A stretch of 5,644 bases of DNA, taken from Spirochaetaceae bacterium (GTDB lineage Bacteria; Spirochaetota; Spirochaetia; Treponematales; Treponemataceae). The stretch is from the NCBI GenBank assembly GCA_031285525.1, contig JAITWB010000147.1, positions 1 through 5,644 on the forward strand, given 5' to 3'. Of this stretch, positions 1 through 5,644 are shown in pieces; positions within the stretch are counted from its first letter, which is position 1; each line of letters opens with the position of its first letter. The translations under genes were made by a program, and so were the position numbers. The notes beneath the pieces are model-generated. The model worked only from the letters and a program-made list of their open reading frames with translations, searched no databases and had not been told where the DNA came from.

Positions 1-491
1 CCGGGACTAAAGATATTCTCACTCCCGCTCAAAACCTCCCGGTAGAGACTTCTCAGTACACTCCGGGGAAAGGCAGTAAAATCCACCGTATTTGCCAGCA
101 AGTCAAACTGAATCCCCTCTCCTGCAATTTGCAGGGAAGACGGTTTAGCTGTATCCTCAGGTTCATCTACTTTCAGGTCATTCCGAAGGGACTCCGGCAA
201 CAGCTCCTTCACAGAAGGCTCTCTCTGTAATCGGGGAAGCGGAGCTACAGCGGACACGTAATACCCTCTGCGGGCGCTGGACTGGATATATCCCTCATCC
301 AAAAGCTGATTGTATGCGGATCCTATCGTATTGAGACTGACCCCCAGATGTTCCGCCAGGGAACGCTTTGAGGGCATTTTCTCCCCAGGCTTGAACACAC
401 CCGCCTGTATCTCAGCGACAGCGGCTTCGTATATCTGGAGATAGAGGGGATTCGGATTGCTTGGATCGGGGCGAAAGGTAAAAAGTGACAT
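1..491 (-). CDS. MocR/PdxR-type transcriptional regulator, N-terminal part (cut by left window edge)
   Basis: Open frame from ATG at 491 to the left edge with no stop: 163 full codons, so the gene is partial. Residues ~12-80 are a GntR-type winged helix-turn-helix. The visible signature is PLYLQIYEA, then AGVFKPGEKMPSKRSLAEHLGVS, split here as FKPGEKMPSKR and LAEHLGVS, then NTIGSAYNQLLDEGYIQ and the wing RRGYYVS. A variable linker (~81-125) follows. From ~128 the sequence (FDLLANTVDFTAFP, then LYREVL) resembles the beginning of the fold-type I aminotransferase-like domain of MocR proteins. Known family members bind PLP in that domain and control vitamin B6, GABA, taurine or amino-acid genes, often regulating themselves. 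The PLP lysine lies beyond the window, so cofactor binding and target cannot be judged. The start is supported by AAAAGG five bases upstream and by the complete HTH immediately after it. Family assignment is firm; the specific role is unknown. Confidence 0.9.
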   Translation of the reverse strand, partial: MSLFTFRPDPSNPNPLYLQIYEAAVAEIQAGVFKPGEKMPSKRSLAEHLGVSLNTIGSAYNQLLDEGYIQSSARRGYYVSAVAPLPRLQREPSVKELLPESLRNDLKVDEPEDTAKPSSLQIAGEGIQFDLLANTVDFTAFPRSVLRSLYREVLSGSENIFSP

Positions 492-502
492 TATCGCCTT
501 TT

Positions 503-543
503 AGTATAGAGAATAGTCCTTATTTTGTGAAGATTCGATTATA
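503..543 (-). promoter_or_regulatory. Candidate promoter region of the MocR-type gene, two alternative -10 boxes
   Basis: The 55-base gap between the VWA gene stop and the regulator ATG holds two sigma70-like signals on the minus strand. The first is TTCACA (531-526), a 17-base spacer, then TATACT (508-503); each box matches consensus at 5 of 6 bases. Transcription from it would begin only about 5 bases before the ATG, giving a nearly leaderless mRNA that lacks the AAAAGG at 502-497. The second is a perfect TATAAT (543-538) with no good -35 box. It would give a leader of about 40 bases that includes the ribosome site. Both calls come from sequence matching only, and the overlap could suit autoregulation, which is common in MocR regulators. 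Confidence 0.5.
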
Positions 544-546
544 TGC

Positions 547-2892
547 CTATTCACCCAGCGAAAGCATAAGCTGATTCAACCGCACTGCGGGGTTCTCATA
601 GTTTTTCAGCCTAAAGGTAACCTCATAACCCTTATCAGATCTCAGGATTATATCCCGGTTGAGACAATCTGGAAGAACTGTCTCCGTCTCATAGGGAAAG
701 TATTCCGGCTTGAGTATAGCAAGGGAGCAGGTGACTCCATCATACCGAATCTCCGCCAGAGACCCGGGGAACTTAACAAGAAAAACCATAAACGCCGATC
801 TACCCGTTCCGCCCACAGTCATCCTGCTGCCGGGTTTGAGCATATGAATATTCCGCTTTCCAATATTCCTGTTCTGCCTGTCCACAAACAACTCCAGCAT
901 AATACTGTGCTGTCCCTTGACTTCGACCTTCCCCGGACTGGCAATAGAAACACGATTCCTGGATTTCTTCTGAGAAACCGGCTTACTCGCCGCAGGCAGC
1001 TTCCACTCACCGTTATCAGGGCTAAACGCACTTAGCAAACTACGGGCTGAGTCTTTCCTCTCGCCGTCCTGCGCCTTCGCCGTATCAAGCACGCCGCCGG
1101 AAGAACCTTTATCCTTACTAAACGCTCCCAGCAAACTGCGGGCAGAGTCTTTACCCTCGCCGTTGTGCGCCTTCATCATATCAAGCACACCGCCGGTAGC
1201 AGTTCTATCTTTACCAAACGCACTCAGCAAGCTGCGGGTCGAGTCTTTACCCTCGCCGTCCTGCGTCTTCGCCGTTTCAAGCACGCTGCCGGTAGCAGTT
1301 CTATCCTTACCAAACGCTCCCAGCAAACTGCGGGTAGAATCTTTACCTTCGCCGTCTTGCGCTTTCGCCGTATCAAGCACACCATCAGAAACAGCTTTAT
1401 CCCTTCCAAACGCTCCCAGCAATGAACGGGCTGAGTCTTTACCCTCGCCGTTCTGCGTCTTCGCCGTATCAAGCGCACCGCTGGAAGATGCTTTATCCTT
1501 CAAAGCATCCACAACAGCAGGTGAAGCAGTATCAGATTCCTGCACAGTCCTGATAGCATGCGCATGAGAACCGGACAACAGTCGATTAAGCAGTACCACG
1601 ATAATAACGATAAGCAATATCGCCCCTGCAATCATCAGAATTGCAAAAAAGGCAAAACGGTACTGCTGGAACCACTGACCAAAACTAACCCCCGGTTTAA
1701 GGGTAACAGAAAAACTGAACCACTGAGGCTGAACCCGCACATTATCCGCAAAAATAAGCTGAGCGGACAGCGACTGCTCCCCCTGTTCCCATGAATCGGG
1801 GAGAACAACGGTCGGCTTGAACGACTTTGTCCCTCTGGGAGGGACATCGATAAACAACGTTCTTTCGAGGACATTTTCCGAGTTGATAATAAGCTTATCC
1901 AACTGCAGCCTGAGCCGGCTGTCCCCATTATTCGTAATCACCAAAGGAATCTTAAATTTATAGAACTGCCCGCCCAGAGCTTCTTTAAAAGTTATCTCAG
2001 GCAAATGCATCGTCGTTTCCGTAAAAGACGACACTTCTCCGACGTCAGGATCTGCTTTGGGAAGTGTATCTGTTACGACAGAAGAACTCTCTTCCAAAGT
2101 AGTAGCGTATTCAAAAAAATCCGACTCCGATTCCGCAACATCTTCTGCCTGCACCGGCTCCGAATCCAAAGCAGATTCTTTAGCAGGCACATCCTGAACA
2201 GTCTCACCCTTCACAGGTACTGCCGGGGCTTCTTCAGATACCACCCGATCAGTTTCCTTATCGGAAACAACCTTTCCGTCCCCTGCTCCCTGCTCCCTGC
2301 TCTCTGCTCCCTTTCCTGAAAGGCTGCTAATCCGCACCCCATTGGGGAATGGCGCCTTGATATAGTATATCTGTATACCGTCCCGAAACATCCTGGACAC
2401 ACTGGAAGAGATCTCCGTCTCCGCTTCTTGCGGTGAAAACTGATAATAAGGACTCGTCTCCGGGGGATGCAATAGACCATCTGAAATGATAATCACGATT
2501 TTCTGACTGCCGGCGGTGAGGGAATTAACATACCGCTGAGTGAATTTTATCGCCGATAGAAAATCGGAATAGATCCCCAGAGGATAGAGCAATCTAAAAC
2601 GGGAAACTATTCTCCGTATATCCGTTTCTGAGGATACCTGCTGAACAATCTCCGTCGCCGCAGTGGTATTGAATGTTATAAGATGAAAGGTGTCGCCTTG
2701 TCTGATAAAATTGGCGGTAATATCTTCAAGAACGGCCGTGTTGATCGTATCGAAGAAGGGAAACATGGTTCCCGAATTGTCCAGAAGGACAATAATATCG
2801 GCCCTATCCATCGGCATCGATGATGCCGCTTGTGGGTGAAGGGAAAAAAGAAACTGCAAAAAAAGCAGACCGCCGATATAGAAACGTTTCAC
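547..2892 (-). CDS. Signal-peptide VWA-domain membrane protein with five 32-residue repeats
   Basis: 781 residues from GTG at 2892 to TAG at 549-547. Residues 1-~24 are a signal peptide (MKR, then the hydrophobic FYIGGLLFLQFLFSL). Residues ~30-185 are a von Willebrand factor A domain: strand ADIIVLLDNSGT with the MIDAS motif D38-x-S40-x-T42, a second metal-site hydroxyl probably at S109 (GIYSDFLSAI), and D138 in IIISDG. Residues 205-298 form an acidic, Ser/Val-rich linker. Residues ~299-398 are a beta-rich Ig-like segment (IPLVITNNGD). Residues 413-435 are a strong membrane helix. Residues 466-625 are five tandem repeats, and ~640-781 is a beta-rich end domain, possibly a degenerate FHA fold. 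Inferred topology: VWA and Ig-like parts outside the inner membrane, repeats and C-terminus in the cytoplasm. VWA domains usually mediate metal-dependent protein binding; the partner is unknown. There is no MoxR ATPase or other Bat-type gene in the window. The precise function is not recognised. Confidence 0.9.
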   Translation of the reverse strand: MKRFYIGGLLFLQFLFSLHPQAASSMPMDRADIIVLLDNSGTMFPFFDTINTAVLEDITANFIRQGDTFHLITFNTTAATEIVQQVSSETDIRRIVSRFRLLYPLGIYSDFLSAIKFTQRYVNSLTAGSQKIVIIISDGLLHPPETSPYYQFSPQEAETEISSSVSRMFRDGIQIYYIKAPFPNGVRISSLSGKGAESREQGAGDGKVVSDKETDRVVSEEAPAVPVKGETVQDVPAKESALDSEPVQAEDVAESESDFFEYATTLEESSSVVTDTLPKADPDVGEVSSFTETTMHLPEITFKEALGGQFYKFKIPLVITNNGDSRLRLQLDKLIINSENVLERTLFIDVPPRGTKSFKPTVVLPDSWEQGEQSLSAQLIFADNVRVQPQWFSFSVTLKPGVSFGQWFQQYRFAFFAILMIAGAILLIVIIVVLLNRLLSGSHAHAIRTVQESDTASPAVVDALKDKASSSGALDTAKTQNGEGKDSARSLLGAFGRDKAVSDGVLDTAKAQDGEGKDSTRSLLGAFGKDRTATGSVLETAKTQDGEGKDSTRSLLSAFGKDRTATGGVLDMMKAHNGEGKDSARSLLGAFSKDKGSSGGVLDTAKAQDGERKDSARSLLSAFSPDNGEWKLPAASKPVSQKKSRNRVSIASPGKVEVKGQHSIMLELFVDRQNRNIGKRNIHMLKPGSRMTVGGTGRSAFMVFLVKFPGSLAEIRYDGVTCSLAILKPEYFPYETETVLPDCLNRDIILRSDKGYEVTFRLKNYENPAVRLNQLMLSLGE
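1018..1497 (-). repeat. Five tandem 96-bp in-frame repeats (32 residues each) in the VWA protein
   Basis: Units lie at 1497-1402, 1401-1306, 1305-1210, 1209-1114 and 1113-1018, every one exactly 96 bases without indels. A residual sixth unit begins at 1017 (DNGEWK). Each unit starts D-[KR], has a [AV]-L-[DE] segment and a lysine near the middle, then the most conserved core G-E-[GR]-K-D-S-[AT]-R-S-L-L-[GS]-A-F. Residues covered are 466-625, just after the membrane helix, so they probably sit in the cytoplasm. The unit is a multiple of three, so copy number can change without breaking the frame. Substitutions between units show the array is not a very recent expansion. Confidence 0.95.
2281..2315. 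repeat. Heptanucleotide tandem repeat (CCCTGCT, about four copies) inside the VWA gene
   Basis: On the plus strand three perfect CCCTGCT units (2281-2301) are followed by CTCTGCT (2302-2308, one mismatch) and a decaying CCCTTTC. On the coding strand the tract encodes residues ~193-204, Gly/Ala/Glu/Arg/Gln-rich (GAESREQGAG), immediately after the VWA domain and before the acidic linker. Seven is not a multiple of three, so a change of one unit would shift the frame ahead of the membrane helix. The encoded peptide is low in complexity and looks like inserted repeat DNA rather than a folded element. Confidence 0.85.
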
Positions 2893-2907
2893 CTTCCAAA
2901 TTCTCCC
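2893..2907 (-). promoter_or_regulatory. Ribosome binding region deciding the GTG start of the VWA gene
   Basis: An in-frame TAA lies seven codons upstream of the GTG at 2892, and the next in-frame ATG codons are at residues 26 and 28, inside or beyond the signal peptide. GTG is therefore the only start that keeps the full signal peptide. Two Shine-Dalgarno-like matches precede it: GGGAG (2907-2903), 10 bases away, and GGAAG (2897-2893), directly abutting the start codon. Neither has ideal spacing; the distal one is the more workable. Confidence 0.55.
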
Positions 2908-2933
2908 GATTTACTTTTTTATGAATAATCAAA

Positions 2934-2988
2934 GAAACTGCAAAAAACGGGAAAGGGCATTACACCCCCTTCGGTTTATTGCAGTTTC
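2934..2988. repeat. Perfect 10-bp inverted repeat overlapping the terminator arm
   Basis: GAAACTGCAA (2934-2943) and TTGCAGTTTC (2979-2988) are exact reverse complements 35 bases apart. The right arm shares bases 2985-2988 with the terminator stem, so the two pairings cannot both form completely. In a minus-strand transcript the distal arm of this repeat lies after the terminator T-run, so it could form only in read-through RNA. Confidence 0.7.
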
Positions 2989-2992
2989 CCGT
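2942..2992 (-). terminator. Probable intrinsic terminator after greA
   Basis: Read on the minus strand, the arm ACGGGAAA (2992-2985) pairs perfectly with TTTCCCGT (2954-2947). A two-base mismatch and two further pairs (GC with GC) extend the stem. The closing arm runs straight into six T residues (2947-2942). A shorter hairpin, AAGGG (2971-2967) with CCCTT (2957-2953), could form within the loop. The position 15 bases past the greA stop fits termination of greA before the VWA gene. The loop is longer than in a textbook terminator, so efficiency is uncertain. Confidence 0.6.
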
Positions 2993-3006
2993 AACAATAA
3001 CTGCGG

Positions 3007-5644
3007 CTATATCTTCGCAGCCGCAATAGAAAGAACCGTATATTTGTACTCCCGCTCGTTGATGACAAACGTGAGCTGTTCTCCCACCTTGTGATTGATA
3101 ATCGCATTTCCAAAGGGAGACATATAAGAAATAATCTTATTCTCCGGATCCGATTCCCAGGGTCCCAGAATAGTATACTCCTCTGTCGCGCCTCCGTCTT
3201 CGTTACGCAGCTGTACCGTCGTACCGAATGAAATGCGGGAAGTGGTTATCGTCGTGGGGTCAAAGAGCTGAGCCCTGTCGATCTCCTCATTAAGCCGCAT
3301 CACCATACCGTTCAACTGCTCCTGACGTTCCTTCGCAGCCTTGTACTCGGCATTCTCCCGAAGGTCTCCCAAAGATATGGCGTACCCGATTTCCTTCGAG
3401 TTGACCGGAATCTCCACGTCCATAATATGTTGGAGCTGCTTTTTCTTCTCGTCGTACATCTTCGTAGTAACGATGAGACCCCTGGCCGCAACGGTCTTCT
3501 CTTCGGAGCCGTAAAACTTGAACCCCGAATGTTTTTCCAGGATCTTATTACGCAGCTGCATCTTTATCGCAGGATCCAGATCCTTCACGTCATCCACCAA
3601 GGTATAGAGCCTGGTAATGGTATCCACATCATTCTCAAGAATGAACCGCTGGAGCGTATCGTCCCGGAACAGGATAACCTGCACCTGACGATTGATTTTC
3701 CGGTTCTCTACTGTCTCCCGATGGTTCGCTATCTCCCGATAGGTCAGATCCATGATATGGATAAGGGTGATAAGCATCTTCTCGTAGCTGATATCGAGGG
3801 ACTTAAACCACTCCTCGTTCTGAGAGTTCTTAAAGAAGAAGATAACCGCTTCCCTATAGTCCCGGTAATTATTAAAGCTGTTGACAGCAAGCTGCTGCAC
3901 CTTCTCGGTATACCCCTCATGAACCAGAACCTCGATAACGTTCTGCACCAGCGCAGTGGGGAATATCTTCACATATATATCCGCCCATTCGGGGATAAAA
4001 TTCTTAATGTGCTGCAGATAGGACAGCTTGAGATCATTGTCCTTGAGCAGGGAATACAGCCCCGCAGGACTGTCGATCTCCCCAAAGAGCTGGGCAAAAT
4101 TATACTGCAACCCGGGATTCATGTGAGGATGCTTGGCCGTGATCTTCTTAATAACCAGATAGGAAGCGATAATCTGCTCGTTCACCTGACTAAAGGAACG
4201 GAAGTAGCTGGTAAAATAAGAGAACATCTCCGCAAAATATTCCGAATCCGACTCAATCTTTTCAGAGAAATCCATGAGAATCTCAATACGGGAGAAGAAA
4301 TTCTTCTGAGCTTTGAACTCATTGGAAAGCTTCTCTTCCAAAGATATAGGCCTATCCCGAACGGTGTAGATATCGATATTGTTCGGATTTACACCGAAAG
4401 ACGAATCATCCTTGAGGATCGCTCTGGCCTTGGTACTCCAGCTGGTCCACTCATTGACCGTCAGTACTGCAGGAACGAGTTCCGCCTTGATCTTCTTGAT
4501 ATCACAGTTATTGTCATAACTGCGGATAATCGTCTTGAGAGCCCAGGTCGGGTCCTTCTTTACCTTCTCAACCAGCTTTTCCTTTTTCCAGATCGATTTG
4601 AGTACCCAAATATGATCCTTACTCAAGGTCTGAAGGGCGTCTACCGCCATCTTGAGGGACATCTTGTGATCCCGCTTCTTTGCGAAATCGATGACGATCT
4701 CGTCATCCTTCACGCTCTTAATGCGTCCCACACCCCAGGTGCGGTGATACACGAAATTGCCCGCATCAAAGGCTATATGCTTCTCAAAGTCCGAAATCGC
4801 TTCAAATACGTTACGCCAACTCTGGGTAAGGTTTGCCAGGCGTATATAATCATCCAGCTGACTATGCCCTGCGTACTTGCCCCTGAAACAGTCCACCAGT
4901 TCCCGGCGAGCCCAATTATCTTTCTCGTCGCTGATAAGGATAATCTTAAGGATATCAATTGCAGTATCCCAGAGCTGATTATCCTTGTAATAGGTGTACA
5001 GTTCCTGCATGAGCAGCGCACTTTTGTCTTCGCTGATATTTTTTGCAATCTTGCGCTGAACATGATAGAAGAAATCGATCTCCTGCGGAATGAGGGCGAT
5101 AAGCTTTGTCCACACCTCTTTTATCTGGTTGAGGGACTTCTTGTTTATATAACGGTGCAGAGCCTTCTTGTAAAAGTCCACCGCAGTTTCAATCGCTTCC
5201 TCTTTCTCATACTTTTCCGCCACGAGCTTGGCGATATCCGCTTCTTCGTAATCGACCTTTACGAGACGCTCATAGACATCCCAGAGAGCGGCATTGTTGT
5301 TTTCCTTATATACATCTGCAAGGGTCCGCAATGCGAATTTCGACTCCCCGTAATCGAGAATACGATTACAGAGGTACTCAACGATATTGAGTTTGCGGTT
5401 ATCGATAAAGATATTAACCAGGCTTACCAGTGCGGAGTCATCCAGCATCTGCTTTGAGAGTGAGAACATACCAGAGAGGAAGAGCGCAATAATACTGTTT
5501 TTCGTGTGTGAAAGGTGTTCATCACAAACAGCCTTTACCTCATCGATACAGTTCTGCTGCTGCGCCTGACGCACAATTTCATCGAGTTCCTTGAAATTAT
5601 TTATGGAATAATTGCTGATGGTGGCGCGGGTCCACTTTTCTTCA
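3007..5644 (-). CDS. greA: Long GreA transcript-cleavage factor with N-terminal helical repeats (5' end beyond window)
   Basis: Open from the right edge to TAG at 3009-3007: 878 residues, partial. The frame continues upstream of the GTG at 5574 with a plausible conserved segment (EEKWTRATISNYSINNFKEL), so that GTG is not the real start. Ordinary GreA is about 155-160 residues and corresponds here only to ~3475-3010. That part has a coiled-coil hairpin with GDLRENAEY at its tip (3369-3343; D and E match the E. coli D41/E44 pair that brings Mg2+ to the RNA polymerase active site), then an FKBP-like globular domain ending in VLSIAAAKI. Upstream are alpha-helical TPR-like segments (for example ~5390-5100, with FYKKAL and similar helix pairs). 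A short beta-rich block at ~4770-4590 (NFVYHRTWGVGRI) resembles CarD/TRCF polymerase-interacting domains. Role: rescues backtracked polymerase by stimulating cleavage of the nascent RNA. What the long N-terminal region does is not known to me; contact with polymerase or other factors is an inference. Confidence 0.93.
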   Translation of the reverse strand, partial: EEKWTRATISNYSINNFKELDEIVRQAQQQNCIDEVKAVCDEHLSHTKNSIIALFLSGMFSLSKQMLDDSALVSLVNIFIDNRKLNIVEYLCNRILDYGESKFALRTLADVYKENNNAALWDVYERLVKVDYEEADIAKLVAEKYEKEEAIETAVDFYKKALHRYINKKSLNQIKEVWTKLIALIPQEIDFFYHVQRKIAKNISEDKSALLMQELYTYYKDNQLWDTAIDILKIILISDEKDNWARRELVDCFRGKYAGHSQLDDYIRLANLTQSWRNVFEAISDFEKHIAFDAGNFVYHRTWGVGRIKSVKDDEIVIDFAKKRDHKMSLKMAVDALQTLSKDHIWVLKSIWKKEKLVEKVKKDPTWALKTIIRSYDNNCDIKKIKAELVPAVLTVNEWTSWSTKARAILKDDSSFGVNPNNIDIYTVRDRPISLEEKLSNEFKAQKNFFSRIEILMDFSEKIESDSEYFAEMFSYFTSYFRSFSQVNEQIIASYLVIKKITAKHPHMNPGLQYNFAQLFGEIDSPAGLYSLLKDNDLKLSYLQHIKNFIPEWADIYVKIFPTALVQNVIEVLVHEGYTEKVQQLAVNSFNNYRDYREAVIFFFKNSQNEEWFKSLDISYEKMLITLIHIMDLTYREIANHRETVENRKINRQVQVILFRDDTLQRFILENDVDTITRLYTLVDDVKDLDPAIKMQLRNKILEKHSGFKFYGSEEKTVAARGLIVTTKMYDEKKKQLQHIMDVEIPVNSKEIGYAISLGDLRENAEYKAAKERQEQLNGMVMRLNEEIDRAQLFDPTTITTSRISFGTTVQLRNEDGGATEEYTILGPWESDPENKIISYMSPFGNAIINHKVGEQLTFVINEREYKYTVLSIAAAKI

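Noticed and set aside
1018..1497. CRISPR-like array
   Set aside because: The units are contiguous 96-bp coding repeats with no alternating repeat-spacer structure, and they stay in the frame of the VWA gene.
1163..1567. Plus-strand frames with repetitive products opposite the VWA repeat array
   Set aside because: Their periodicity is just the 96-bp minisatellite read on the other strand. Several frames stay open there because the unit length is a multiple of three and the unit lacks stops.
2911..2943. Promoter for the VWA gene (TTGCAG with an A-rich -10 region)
   Set aside because: The -35 matches only three of six bases and no good -10 box lies at 16-18 bases. A promoter is expected here after the terminator, but none can be supported.
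3427..5457. Plus-strand open frame of 676 codons antisense to greA
   Set aside because: It lies entirely within the strongly recognisable greA gene, has no evident ribosome site before its ATG, and its product shows no domain I recognise. Long antisense frames of this kind arise from codon bias in the real gene.
5572..5574. GTG at 5574 as the start of greA
   Set aside because: The frame stays open for 23 further codons to the window edge with a plausible conserved sequence, so the true start lies outside the window.

Overview
The window looks like chromosomal DNA of a spirochaete, most likely Treponema or a close relative with moderate GC content. The main clue is the gene at the right-hand end. 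It is a GreA transcript-cleavage factor whose normal ~155-residue Gre module sits at the C-terminus of a protein of more than 870 residues, a layout I associate with Treponema and related spirochaetes. Species cannot be fixed from the sequence alone.

All three genes lie on the minus strand, so transcription runs right to left. (1) 5644-3007: a long GreA fusion, cut by the right edge. It has helical-repeat segments, a small CarD/TRCF-RID-like beta domain and the Gre module with its acidic catalytic tip intact. (2) 3006-2893: a 114-base gap with a terminator-like hairpin plus T-run, and a second inverted repeat that competes for the same arm. (3) 2892-547: a 781-residue membrane protein that starts with GTG. 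It has a signal peptide, a von Willebrand A domain with a MIDAS site, an acidic linker, an Ig-like beta domain, one membrane helix, five perfectly spaced 32-residue repeats, and a C-terminal beta-rich domain that is possibly FHA-like. (4) 546-492: a 55-base gap with two candidate promoters. (5) 491-1: the start of a MocR/PdxR-type regulator (GntR helix-turn-helix followed by an aminotransferase-like domain), cut by the left edge.

Nothing ties the three genes into one pathway. The greA gene appears to be terminated before the VWA gene, and the regulator seems to have its own promoter. The points most worth a second look are in the VWA gene: a 96-bp in-frame minisatellite in the predicted cytoplasmic part, and a short heptanucleotide repeat just after the VWA domain, where loss or gain of one unit would break the reading frame. 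The fused GreA is also of interest.
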